64,000 bases of DNA, from positions 6,248,573-6,312,572 of the forward strand of contig JAEMBT020000004.1 of the NCBI GenBank assembly GCA_018873245.2. Reading direction: 5' to 3'. The notes beneath the pieces are model-generated. The model saw nothing but the letters and a program-made list of their open reading frames with translations. It ran no database searches and was not told the origin of the DNA. Both the position numbers and the translations under genes were made by a program. This document shows, piece by piece, positions 46,773 through 59,526 of this stretch; the first letter of the stretch is position 1; each line of letters starts with the position of its first letter. Source of the DNA: Archegozetes longisetosus. Taxonomy: Eukaryota > Arthropoda > Arachnida > Sarcoptiformes > Trhypochthoniidae.

Positions 46773-46818
<46 letters not shown>
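46773..46818. repeat. (AG)23 microsatellite
   Basis: Uninterrupted AG dinucleotides followed by further GA-rich sequence to about 46850. The open frames across it are repeat translation. Confidence 0.97.
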
Positions 46819-46819
<1 letters not shown>

Positions 46820-48398
46820 AAGAGGGAGAGTGAGCTAGCGAGAGAGAGAGCGACTCCCCTCCAAATGTCATTAACTTGACTGCATATGGGCTCATATCGG
46901 ACTCTATGCTTTGGCGAATTTTGGTTTAGCAAAAGCATTGAATCGACGTATGAATGTATGTATGGATGTGTGTGTCTGCATGTTGTGGCACTGTATGTGT
47001 ATGTGTGAGAGTGAAAAGCAAGTGAATTGAAGTAGAAAAAGCCAGAGAGCTCAACTCTCAACTCATCAGGTGGGAGAATAGCAAACACATTAAGTTAACA
47101 TCATATGCATGCAAAAACTTTGCTCAAACTTCTCTTCTTAACTACACTGTTGGAGCTCTTTATGCAATATTTAGCTCTAAAAAACTTATGGAGAGAACTA
47201 TGTCTTCAGTCTAGATGTGTTGCTAAAAACTTAAGCCTCAAATTGCAGACTATATGTGTTGTTATGATATGGCAGAGATAGAGAAATATTAGGAAATAAC
47301 GCGATCCCATCGAAGGCCAGTTGATTTGATCGAAGCAGTTCTCTGAAATTAGAGAATCCCCTCTTCTAAGGCGAACGACAATAAGTGAATCGACTCTTCT
47401 AGTCATCTAGTCTTATATTTTTTCGGCGTGAGCTGTAAATTGAAGAATGCATTGAGTGGGATGAGTGGATGCTGATCGATATCTCTGAGTCTGTGGCACA
47501 CATGCAGCTGATTACCATCAAACAAAATGCCAAATCCCCTGTTCTATTGAGACCCCCATTCATACCTCATAATTCCCCTTTTGTAGCTGATTGAATGCCT
47601 CTTTACGGGTAAATAACGCCTATAGGCTTCCAATTTCAATAGTTTTTGCTCTAACAAAATCGGGAAACTTTACCAAAATTTGAGTTGCACTTATTTTGGG
47701 TACTGAAGTCCAAACAAATGTTTAATAGGTTTTCATGTGTTGAGTGATGAGTCGGTGCGTAATATAAAATAGTGAACTATAGCCTATGTATAGCCCTGAA
47801 CAAAGAAAATGACTGCAATATTTCTCGACTATCTCTTAAGTTAGGCTTTGATGCAGGTGTGCAAACGTATTTGGACATAGTTGGGCTATCAACAATATAA
47901 GTTATCAGGAATTTTTTAAAGCGTAACTATGCCGCAAAAAGAGCCGCTTTCACGCCCTGCCATTGAGGCACCAAGTTTTACATCTATGCCAAGACGCTAC
48001 AATTTCTCAATACAACTTTCGTGAATAGCCAATTCATGTTTGCAAATTACATAACCGGCTAAAACTATCTCTTCATATATTGATGGCTCATAGTCTCACT
48101 ACTCATCTGACTTAAATCAACAATCATTATGATAAACGCAACCAACTCTGAAATAATTGCTGGTTCTCCTCAGTTTCTTAGTCTCTTTCCTACTAGAATA
48201 TGACAACAAAATTCAGAATCTAATTATTTTTATTAATGAGTTCAGTTTTGTGTAGCTAATCTATAATTTATATTTATGAATGTATTATTTAGTTTTTTTT
48301 TTTTTTTCATCACAAGTAATGTTGAAGAGAGGATTGCTCATTGGTTAGCATAGCGAATATTTGCTTAGCAATGGTGGAAATGAAACAGCATGTTTTCC

Positions 48399-48512
48399 AT
48401 CTTTCAGGACCTTTTCGATCTTTTTAGGCCTTTCGGATCTTTTAAGGCCTTTCGCATCTTTTTAGGCCTTTCTCGTCTTTCAGTGTTTTTCGTATCTCTT
48501 CGGGGTTTTCAG
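48399..48512. repeat. 19-bp minisatellite, 6 copies
   Basis: Consecutive 19-mers start at 48399, 48418, 48437, 48456, 48475 and 48494, with core ATCTTTTTAGGCCTTTCGG. The three central copies are most alike and the outer ones diverged, as in an ageing tandem array. Confidence 0.92.
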
Positions 48513-50984
48513 TACTTGACCGAACTATCGACAAACTTGATTTCATAATAACAGATTAATTTAAAAGTTCACAACTGATGATAGCGTAACTTTATTTGCT
48601 ATCCAAATGTTACCTTTTTTAATAACTAATTTTATTATATTCTATATTGAAAGCATGACTCGATTGAATTTTGATGTCGAATTTTGCTGGAAATGCCAGT
48701 TGTTGGCATAAAAATTTGCACCAATGCTTCCTATTGTGCGAGTGTGAATAGGATTTTACATATCGGTACAATAGGCTGTAGTGTATTTTGCATTCGAAAA
48801 GCTTTTATAACGTGCTCTGGCAGGTCCTCCATTCCAGGCACAGGAGGCCTTTCCAAAAGCAAATTCATCAAATTTTAAGCACGTCTATAACTTATTGTTT
48901 TCTCAAACAATATTTTTCAAAACTCATTTGTTTGTATTGGTAGCTGAAGATATTTTAAAAATTTAGTTTCCATAACTTTAGTCGCTTTTATTATGATTTA
49001 TATGGAAAATATAAAATATAAAATATTTATATTAATCTGAGATGAAATGGTGGAAATAATTTGAAATAGAGAGTTGTTAAACGTAGGCTTTTATAGTGAA
49101 GGCATTTGAAAAGCAGTCTAAACTTTACCCTTTCTTTTAGTGCCTCTCATTTAGAATTGAAGTTCCTCAAATGTTTTAAAGTTTAAAAAGCGCAAAGCTT
49201 TGAAAGAAGTTAATTTGAATAAATTGTCTATCATTAAAGAGATATCCCCTTAGTAATGAACATGAAGCATTGTATTGAATAATTTGAAGTGAATGGCTTA
49301 TTCATATTTTCATTGATAAAACGGTTATATTTATAACTAATGGAAAGATTCATAATTACAAAAAGTATTCGATGCATTCAAACATTTAATGTGATTATCC
49401 ATGAGATACTAGATAATGACTTATTGGACGCAATTATCTGTCAAATAGTTGATTATTGAATTTTATTTTAAAGCTATTAATCATATTAGTAGTAAAGTTG
49501 AAAAAATATTTAGAGCGACATTTATAAGAGGAGAAGCCCTAATATAATATTGAGTATAAAAAACGTAAGCAATATAACAAGTATTCATTTACGTTCGTGG
49601 CTCTGCATTATATGACTCTCACAGAATTAGCTTAACTTACATGTGAGAAACACTCAAAGCGTTATACTGTATAACATAAGGTTTTTTTTAAGTAAACTCA
49701 AATTTTGATAACAAGTTTTTTACTTATAAGTTGATCGTAGATGCATTGTTTATCAATACTTCTCTAATGAATTTACAGATAGTAAAATTTATTATGAAAG
49801 TTTGAGTTTACTTTAAGAAAAAAATTCTTGTTATGCAGAAGGCATGTGTTTTTATTTATATACATGATATACTGATTCTCTGAGCAAAGCTTAAAGAAAT
49901 AGTAAGACGATTGGGCTGCAACAATAGGATATAATATTAGAATAGGATTGGTAGTTGAGAAGAGCAAGTTTAGAATATATTTACAGTGAATCTGTTATAG
50001 AATTGATCGATCAGCATTAATAAGTTGATGTAGATTCGGTAGTGAGAGACATCATTAACTGTTGCGTGAGAAAAATCATTTTTGAACAAAATCAGTTGAT
50101 GACCAACAGCACCCAAACCAGTACTGGTATATCTGTCTTTGAATATAGCAAGTTTTAAATAGTTTTTGAAAACCTATTCAAATTTTCAAGTCTTGTGTTA
50201 ACCAATAATAGGGCTAAATTGGTGGAAATTAAGTACTACTAAAATCTAGCTTAACTGTAGTTGAGTCAGATAATTGAAAGGTTATAAAGGTTTTTGAAAT
50301 TGATATTTAGCTAGAAATGGATTTGGGTTTATTTTCTGTGAAACACTATTTATGTGAATAGATGTGGATACGGCAATTTTTTACAATATTTAATAAAGGC
50401 GAGAACTAACTTTTATTCAAAATGTACTCTCAAATGATTGATGATTAAGTGAAAGTGAGTTTAGCGTATTTTAATTTTGAAACGAATATTATCTAGTATT
50501 AAACAAGGGATTTATTGCGCAATTTTGATTTCCGGCCTTTATTTGGAATTTCATATGAAAATCTAACAAAATATAGATAAGAGCATTGTGAATGACAGAA
50601 ATCATAAGTTCTATCCTTTAAGACTCGCCTATCAAAGATATGGAAAAGAAAGCGTGACTGAGTATTTGCTGAAATAGGAGCAAAAATATTTAATCGCAAA
50701 TATATTTTGGTCAATGGAAAGGTTGCTAAGTTTTAGTAGCGTTTAGTGTTATGCCTATGGCAGCCAAATTGTTGTGATGTAAACTGAAGTAAGACAGAAT
50801 AACACTTGTGAAGGCCTACAGTCCGCACTTCGAACCCTAAGTGTCTGAATAGTATTCATCAGCAGAGAAGTCTATGCATATTTTCCATTTAAAAGCGTCG
50901 ATCCCTCTAAACTTAATCTTTATATTTGAGGCAAAGTGGCAGACGGGCAACACAGAGGCTTACTCGGCCAATAAGTACTTATAT

Positions 50985-51060
50985 ATGGCATAGAGTATAG
51001 TATAAGTATGGCATAGAGTAAGGCATAGAGCATGGCATAGACTATGGTATAGAGTACAAC
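50985..51060. repeat. degenerate TATGGCATAGAGTA tandem repeat
   Basis: Five variants of TATGGCATAGAGTA with units of unequal length. Confidence 0.8.
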
Positions 51061-54000
51061 ATACATGTGTGTTTGTATACTGAGAGCTGCTGTGGTGAAT
51101 ATTCAAGTTGTTCAGTGTTTCTCTCTTTTTAGCTGTGATCGTGACGCTGCAAAGGCAGTAAATTTATAGGTTCTCTGTATTTTGAAAATAAGGCAAAGGT
51201 TTACCTTAACTTGTGTTGTGCAGTAGAAGTCTAGCAAGATAGGATATAATAACTATAGAGCCGTAGCTCGCATTGAGTTATAGAGTTAAGCTGACGTGTT
51301 AGAGACATGAATATGTAGAGTACGTGCATTTATTTTATCGATTGAGTGGAGAGGCCTTTTGGATTAAAATAGTCAACATTGCTTGGAATAAGGCATTGCG
51401 CTTTTTATATATTTGATTCTTAAACCTATAATACAGAAAAACTAACTCCTAAGTAAACTGTTCACTCTTGCAATCATAATTCCATTGAGTGAAACGCAAA
51501 TTTCAAGTCTCTAAAGTAAAAATATCATATACTATTTTACTACCAACCAAATCATACACTACTTTACTACCAACCAATATCGCAACGCTCAACTTTCTAA
51601 CCTTATCACCAGCTATGCAACTCTTACCACCACTTTAAGGGTGTCACGAACGTTACTCTTCAATTGAATTGAGCTCATTTGGACAATTTGTCGAGAAATT
51701 AAGTTTTGATTTGATATTTTGGTTTGATTTTTTCATTGGATTGGAGCGTTAAGTTGTCTGTTAAAAATGACTGATATAACTCAGTGTAAAACAATTAAAA
51801 TGATGTACGAACAAAGTATTAGTGTAACTATAGTTCAATGTTTGTTCTTATCTGAGAAGCTTTTATTTTCAATCAATTGGCCATTTTGGAGATTTGATAA
51901 TTACACAAATCCTTTAAATTGGATTGCTATGCATTTTGGCCGTTAATTAGGAAATTAATCGTTTATTAAAAACGCTATAAGACAAAAGTTGAAGCGAATA
52001 GACTAAAAATTAGAAATACTTAGAGGAAGTTTCATTAATTGCTGTTAATACTGATACGTAGTGTTTAATTAGCATAATAATTGACTTTTGTTTTTCTCAT
52101 ATGTAAATATGTAATCTTCATAACTAACGAATCATTTACTTTGGTCTTCAATATAGCTCGTGAAAAGTCTTGTTTAACTCAAAACTCGGTTCAGATGACT
52201 AACATGTGTTCGAAACTGGGTTTCGACCATTTCAACCTCTACTCAAACTGAAGTATTCTTTTTATTGAAGTTTCCTTCAAAGCCGTCATATCATACATGA
52301 ATACTAATTATTTGCCTGAAAAATATTTCATAATTTAAAGACTTTGAACATGGGTGTAATGAAAAGTTTTTATTAGTTTACGATTGAAATATGGGTTTAT
52401 TTATTGATCAATTGGATAAAACATGAGAAGAAAGTTATAGTTAATGTAAATATCTGAAAATCAAACTTGAAATAGAGTGAAAATTTATAAATAAATAGGC
52501 AAAATTGTAAGGTTTACGTTTGACCAAGTAATCACTATTATTAAATCGTATTATATAAGTTAGTATAGATTAATTGCGAATCTTTAATTAGGATTTTAAA
52601 GTATTTTACTCCAGAAAACATGTGTTTGAGTTTAGTTGCAAATTGTATTGGTTCATACCCTGAGATATTGTTAATTTTTTAAAATTCAAGGATTTATTCA
52701 GAACTAAACCAACTCCCAGTATTAATCAATGAGTTTTCCTGCCTTTTAAACTATAAATTATATGCTCAAATCGGATAAAGTGCTGTAAAGTGTGCACAAA
52801 GTTATCATTAAGTTTTGACTTATTAGTGAGAAGGTCTTCTCTATTGCCTATTCTGGTTGTTTCTTCCTCTTTGGAAAACATTTCTAATTTCCATGGGTTT
52901 GATTTCATAAATGAAATTGACATTTAGGTTCAAGGTTTAATTTGCATACAATAAGAAAATACTGATTTCATATGACATGAGAATGAGTAAAAAACCCCAC
53001 AGATAATTATTTAATATTTGGTCAAGTGGTTCGCTACTAATTGCTACAGAATTATAATGGTAAAAAGGTAAAGCCTGAAGTAGAATCAGCGTAAGAGTTA
53101 AGAGTTAGTAATAATTGACTTGAGAAATTGTTAGGCAAAATTAGTTTGATTATATGTAAGCTAGAGAAAGGATTTGGCTTTACTAGAAGCTCAATAACGC
53201 ATTATATTCATCGATCTAAGTCAGAGCTGACAATCAAATTTAATGAGAGCGTACTATTAAATACAAATACTTGATGGTAATATTCAATATGGTTATTGAT
53301 GTTCATATTAATGACTAATTAAATTATTTGTATGCCGTTCTGTAAAAGGGCTTATGATGTTTTGCTATGTTTAACACATAGCATTATGCGTACTCTGTTA
53401 GCCCAAAATCGCTAAACGGTATAACTTCAAAATTGATACTAAACTCTAAAATTTCGTTTAACTCATTATTACTGAAGAATAATTTTGTAATGTATTTGGC
53501 AGATTTGTAGATTTAATTGTTTTGTCCCTATTTATAGTGGTAGAAAAAACGGTCGTAAGCTCGTAAGTGTCGATGTTGACAATATATAGTTTTAGCGCTG
53601 CCAAGAAATAGATGCTAAGGGTTTACTACTGTTGAGTTTGGTATAAAAATCTAAGCACGAGTAACAATCGATTCATAAGATACTCTCACAAATCTTGTCA
53701 AATAAGAATTATTTGATAAATCATTTTTATTAAACTTATCTATAGATTACTTGAATTGAAAAAATTCTGGTCACCAATTCATTGTTTACAAACGATTTAT
53801 TCAAAGAGAATAATAACCTATGATTGACTCAGAAGAGAAGTATGGGAATAGGGGAAGATTGAAAAATGTTTAGTTGTTGCGACTCACTTCACATATTGTC
53901 TGTTCGGATCAGATATTCAATCGACTTGATTCGCATCACTACATTAGACCAGAATATGCTAATGCGTTATGACATATCAAACTCAAAGTAGATCAAACTC

Positions 54001-56071
54001 ATGCTCAGCTCGAGCCAGATTCCAATCCAACTCAACTCCAGTTTAAGCCAAACTAAATCAACACATCTTTTCATCAGATAGATTTGAACCGTTCAATTAC
54101 TGAAACATTCATTTCTACAGAACAATGTGATTGAGTTTGATTTTTAAATTAGTTAACTGTTTGATGAGAAGTTAATTTCTCAAAACTGTTTAATTATGAG
54201 AATCGAACTTTTATTAAAGCGTTAATGCACTTGTAAATGAATGGATATTATTTTAAATAAATTAAGAATTGTTTAATGTACAGTATTTGGTCATTTTTCA
54301 GTTGATGGCAATGTTTTATTTTATTTTATGCTTTTAAAGACTATAATTTCGTAATAAACAATTTTATGATTGACAGAAAAGGGTAAAATCAACTTTCGGG
54401 GAATGAGAGATTTGCTTGATTTGCTGCAGCACTATTTAATTGTTCAATTAATATGATTTTAAAGTTCCTTCAAAAAAGGTTTGTTATTTAGAGCTCGATT
54501 AAAACATCAATTAAATTTGAATAATCATCAAGGTATCAAATTTGATTCGAAAAATGCATTAAACTTATGAAATGATTCAACTTTTAATATTTAGTTGACT
54601 CTAGTTTTCAGTTCATATTCTTATATATTAAACTTCCTGTAATTTGAAGTGAAATTTTCCTAAAATGATCGTCAGCGGTGTTTATTTCTTAGGACGTCTT
54701 ACAGTCGTCATACATAAGTTGGCCTTTGGCAAGTTTCAAAGTCTAAAGCTAGATTTGAACCTACTATTACAGCACATGATCTCATTGAGTTTAGACTCGG
54801 TTTCTAAAGTTTTTCTTGGATGGGTTTGTACTGAAATAAAGAATTAATATTTTTTGCATTTTATTTATGTAATAAATAATATTATTATGTAATGTTATGA
54901 TTTGACCGGAATCACTAATAACATAAGCCATAAAGATATTGTATGAAATGAATGAAATATGTTGTTTTCGCTTTCATAAACTTTCATAAAATATCTGATA
55001 CTATATCCGTAAAGTGTTTTCTCTAAAGCATGCAATCAACTTGATTCGCTTGATTAATTAAGCCTTCACTAAGATTAGGTGATCCGGAAATGACTCAGTA
55101 TTGAATATTCTAGTTTTTGATTTTATTACTGTAGAGCAGAATATTCTTGATAAATATGGGATCAAATTTGACTCTAGCATTGAGTGTTATAAGAGTTTGG
55201 ATTAAATGGTGCGAGCAAATGTGTATGTCTCAATATATATGTATGTTTGAATAAGCTAGAGATCTAGAATTTAGGATTTAATTATATTTAATGTGTGTAT
55301 GAATCAAACTGATTTGCATAGTCGGAAAGTAGATGCCGTCGTGATTTTGGTGGCCCTTTCAGTTAATCCTATATAAATAGAAGTTCCCTTTGAATTGGTG
55401 ATAGAATTAGGACATTGAAAAGTTGGAAAATTGATTTATTACAGATATTTCAAGTTATTTACTAGCGTTTGAATGGCTACAACTTAGTTTGGAATAAAAA
55501 ATGTTTAAAAATGCAAATTTTATTTACTTGTGGATTAAGTGGGTTTGAAATTTAATAAATTTAAAATGGGCAACGTTTTGTAAGTGTAAGTTTGCTGGGG
55601 AGTTAGTCCGCTTTGCTCAAAACTCTAGGCCTCCAAACCTGAGTCTATTTATATTTTCTTAAGTATTTTTAGAAGAGACAAGCTCAAGTATTAATACTTT
55701 TACTTTTGATAGGGTTTAATAGGTTGGAGACTGAAACAGTTCAATCATAGGTATCACTTGGAGACAGTTTAGTAAAGAAAAATGTTTAATAAGGTATATC
55801 ACATTAAAATAGTTGCGTAGTATGAGTTCAATTGTACAGAGCTGAACAAACCTATTTGGGCGAAATCTGAAAGGAAGTCGAGCGACATAACTTACGAGCC
55901 ATTTTGGGAGTTGTTCAATCGTATGCTTTGCAAAGTTGGCGTTATTTTGTTTGCATTTTGTTTGTGGTGGTTTTGCAGAGATGTTTACGTTTTGTTTGCA
56001 TTTGGTTTGGTTCACGTATGAGTTTCGCAATCACTCTAATGGCAAGTCAGTTGAGGTAAAGCTAAGCGAAA

Positions 56072-56147
56072 GATAAAGCTATGTTCAATTCAGCTAAAGT
56101 TATGTTGAGTTGAGCTAAAGCTACGTTGAGCTAAGCTAAAGCTATCC
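56072..56147. repeat. 21-bp minisatellite, about 3.6 copies
   Basis: Units start at 56072, 56093, 56114 and 56135; core GCTAAAGCTATGTTGAGTTGA. Confidence 0.85.
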
Positions 56148-56430
56148 GCACCTACATTCAAATGTTCTCATAGATGAGACCAACATGAGGTTTGATATCA
56201 TTAACTTGTCACTAATAATTGCAAATGGAGGCCAGAAAAGAGATGATGGGATCCATGGAAAATGTTGAGCCCTAAATATACTGCACTTTCTCGATTAGAC
56301 TGAAAGACATCAACAACAAATGCGGCGAAAGATCAAAAGATCGGCGTATGAGCGCTAATGAAACACTCCTGCAAGAGTAGATTGAAGTTTCTTTAGTACA
56401 GCATATACAGTAAGAGAGCAAAATGTAAAA

Positions 56431-56877
56431 CTACACGATCAACGAAGGAGAGGCTTTCCCCTCGAGGTGCTTCCATTGCTTCCACCAGTACTGCCAGAAG
56501 GGGTTATTGTCGTACTTATTTATATTTGTGCCAAAATCAATCCACCAAAACAACAAAAATAACGTAGACTCATGACAATTATATTTTATTCGAAAATAAT
56601 CTTCTCTAATACCAGTCGAATAGAAGTAGTCATACAGTGAACCGAAGCCAAAAGTAGTTATACAGTCAACCAGAGTCATGATGCACCTGATCTCCAATGA
56701 TCTCAATAAGAAAATAGTGTTATCTCTGCAATAATTGCCGGCTGAATAAATTGAGATTTGTTTGAATTTGACTGGAGGACTATCGAGTCTGGCAGTTGAA
56801 TGGTGTAGCATCGGAACTAAGTCTGGATGGCGTGCAATAAAGGTGTTTGAGTTTAGTTGTGTTCTTTTGCGATACAT
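56431..56877 (-). CDS. unassigned 148-codon open frame
   Basis: Open from ATG 56877 to the stop at 56431. The product has no family I recognise. It is tryptophan-rich near the C-terminus (WWIDFG, FWQYWWKQW) and has a hydrophobic stretch near residue 105. At this AT content a frame of this length is uncommon by chance but not impossible. It lies alone in a gene-free region with no splice context or nearby partner. It may be a lineage-specific gene, a decayed element, or nothing. Confidence 0.15.
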   Translation of the reverse strand: MYRKRTQLNSNTFIARHPDLVPMLHHSTARLDSPPVKFKQISIYSAGNYCRDNTIFLLRSLEIRCIMTLVDCITTFGFGSLYDYFYSTGIREDYFRIKYNCHESTLFLLFWWIDFGTNINKYDNNPFWQYWWKQWKHLEGKASPSLIV

Positions 56878-58465
56878 TCTATTGTCTCCGCACCACTAAC
56901 TTTCGATTCAGTCGATCAAATAGACTGAAGCTTTTGCTATATAATAACTTATTTCAGCTCTACACAACATACCATATCTCCACTACTATTGCCCAAATCA
57001 GCACCAATTTCTTCTTAATTCTCATTATAACCGTACAATTCAACCAAATTAAGCACATTTTCCCTATAATTATTGTATAACAATAAATAATTTGCACACA
57101 AGTAATGCCAACCCAAAGGAGTTCAGTCAATTATATATAGTTTTTAATAATGTTTCGCAAGTCAGTTATGCCATTAATACTTATGAAAAATTTGATTGTT
57201 ATTTTCAAGTCAGGCAAATAAGGCGTAAAAATGAATGTTACTACTTGGAAGTGTACAAAAATTGTACTAAGAGTTGTGGTTTAAAACGAATAAGATTGAT
57301 ACTATATTTGTCAGTTCAATTTGAGACTGCATTTTGGTATCTCAAATAATTAGGTGTTTGTATCGAAAGTTACATATATAGTAAAATATGAATAAATGGA
57401 AAGAAGAAGCAAAACCAAAAGAACAAAATGAGAAAGATCTATTTATTGAATCTCTTACAAGAAATAGCCCTCTGTGTAAATTGACTGGCTTTTATGCTAG
57501 TCAGCTCTGCTGCCAATGCAGGCAATGCAGCCTAACAGAGTAAGAGCTACCTTACAGTCAGTACTGGTTTAGTATTAGCAAAAGAACGAAGGCATCTTGG
57601 CATGTGTTTTTACGATCCCATCCAGAATAGTACAATATTGAGTTAAACTGAAACACTGTCTACCCTGGAAAGAGCGGAATTTGGTTCGATCCCGACAACC
57701 GATATCTGACTGTGCTGGTGAATGGGTGAATGTACAGAGGAGTCGAGTACGCATACTCTCCGCACTACTGCCTAAAGAACAAAACGTGCCACTATTACTG
57801 CTGCGAGAGACGAAGCTCAGTTTGTTCTCCACTATTCTCAACGACTGCTACTCACTAGTGGTTTTCAAGTTCTCTTGTTCTTGTTTCTTGTATTCAAGGA
57901 TGTCTTAACCACTGTTCCCTTTCGCACATATATATACAGTCTATATATGTATGCATTCGTTGTTTGTAATACGTTCAACCAAATAGATTCAGTGCATTAA
58001 GGACTGATAGAAACTGTGGACCAAATTAACAGTGACCATATCGTCATTATCGTGACCAAAGTGGTGGTCATCATCATCAGGAAGATTACTATCATCCCTG
58101 GTCTGGATATTATCAGTGCAATTGTGTAGCAGTGTTTTTTGTGGTGTCAATGAAAGATCAACTTGAGTGCAAGTTTAGGCGTTTTTTTGTGTAAGTCATT
58201 TCAATCATTTGCCTTCAACGCTAACTTTGCCCCAACGAGAAAATAAGGTCCGGCAGCAGCTTTTGGTCTTTAATGATAAGTTTGACTTCAAAAACCCAGT
58301 CTACCATTTCGGAGCCATCCATACTATGTCTTGTGTGTTGTGCTTCAATACTCAATGCTATAGTCAATGGAATGGTCCCTCAAGCGCACTACAGCACCAG
58401 AGCTAGTGCTTGATTATAAGCTATAAGCCGCAACCTTTCCTATATCCTCTCTCTCAGGTCTCTCT

Positions 58466-58470
<5 letters not shown>

Positions 58471-58511
<41 letters not shown>

Positions 58512-58534
58512 TCACTCACTCGCTCACTCACTCA
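58471..58534. repeat. (CT)n microsatellite passing into (CTCA)n
   Basis: About 17 CT dinucleotides followed by CTCA tetranucleotides interrupted by one CGCT. Confidence 0.95.
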
Positions 58535-59101
58535 TGTTATATCGCTGCTCTATATGCCGTATAACATATTCAGGTATACATATATATACAAATATTATAC
58601 AGTACGTTGTAACGCATATAAGTATAAATATATATGTATGAGTTATATATATACCTGCATAAGCTTATACTGGTATATATGTTCAGGTTATTTCCATTAT
58701 CTTTAATCTTTATAGGCGTCTTCAGATACATAGCTGGCTTTTCGTGACTTAAAATTGGTTCCCTTAGGTTTGGTTAGCCAATAAAAAATAGATTTAAAAG
58801 TTTTTTTGTACTCACCGCGAGTACAAGCATTTATAAGTTATAAGTTACACAACACAGGATATTAATACCCAATACAAAAATGCATGTTATATATAAATTT
58901 GGGCTGATTTTTTATGCTATACTTTACGCTGATAATTAACCTGCGATGAGATTTTATATTAGTTCATTAGTATTATATGCTATAGAAGTGTAATGTCACG
59001 CTTGCTGACCATAGCTATAGTATAGTGTTGACAAGAGAGCCTGACTGTGTTTAGGCTTTGCAAAAGTTGTTGCTGCCATAGAATGTGTGACAGCGTTCGC
59101 T

Positions 59102-59125
59102 TGTGTGTGTGTGTGTGTGTGTGTG
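59102..59125. repeat. (TG)12 microsatellite
   Basis: Twelve uninterrupted TG dinucleotides. Confidence 0.95.
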
Positions 59126-59454
59126 CATTCTATGCCTATGTGATGGTCTAGCGATATGACGAGCATTTAAAATACTTCCTCTTCGGTTCATCTTTAACTT
59201 TATTCGACCATTTAACAGGGCATTGCGCTTTATGTAAATAATAGCTTACATTTATATACGCCACCAAATGAACGATCCCTGAATTCTTTCTGAAAAGTGA
59301 CTATCTGTTTAATTGTTTGGTTTGGGTTTAATTTTGTCATATTTAATTTCTCATTTAATTCTCTGATATTTTATTTGAATCTAGCTTTTTGTAAATGACT
59401 CTGAGCCAAATTCGCTTCTGTTAAAGTAGACTGAGGATTGGAGTGATGGTATAA

Positions 59455-59526
59455 TTTTGTGCTATCAAAGTATAGAGTGTTGTCAAGCATTTTTGTGCTA
59501 TCAAAATATAGACTGTTGTAAAGCAT
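59455..59526. repeat. 36-bp tandem duplication
   Basis: Two adjacent 36-mers starting TTTTGTGCTATCAAA at 59455 and 59491, differing at three positions; a third copy begins at 59527 but breaks off after TTTTGT. Confidence 0.92.

Noticed and set aside
46590-47088. Ser/Leu-rich minus-strand frames across the GA tract
   Set aside because: Repeat translation; composition disappears outside the AG array.
50812-50832. TTCGAACC-containing segment as a possible tRNA T-loop
   Set aside because: The B-box consensus fails on both strands and no cloverleaf can be drawn.
57675-57690. GGTTCGATCCC resembling a tRNA B box
   Set aside because: Flanking bases do not form a T-arm stem, and no A box, anticodon arm or acceptor pairing is found upstream.
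58030-58120. Possible exon rich in His/Tyr codons (DQSGGHHHQEDYYHPW) after an AACAG acceptor-like site
   Set aside because: The only frame that looks coding has a TGA right at the would-be exon start and no usable donor afterwards.
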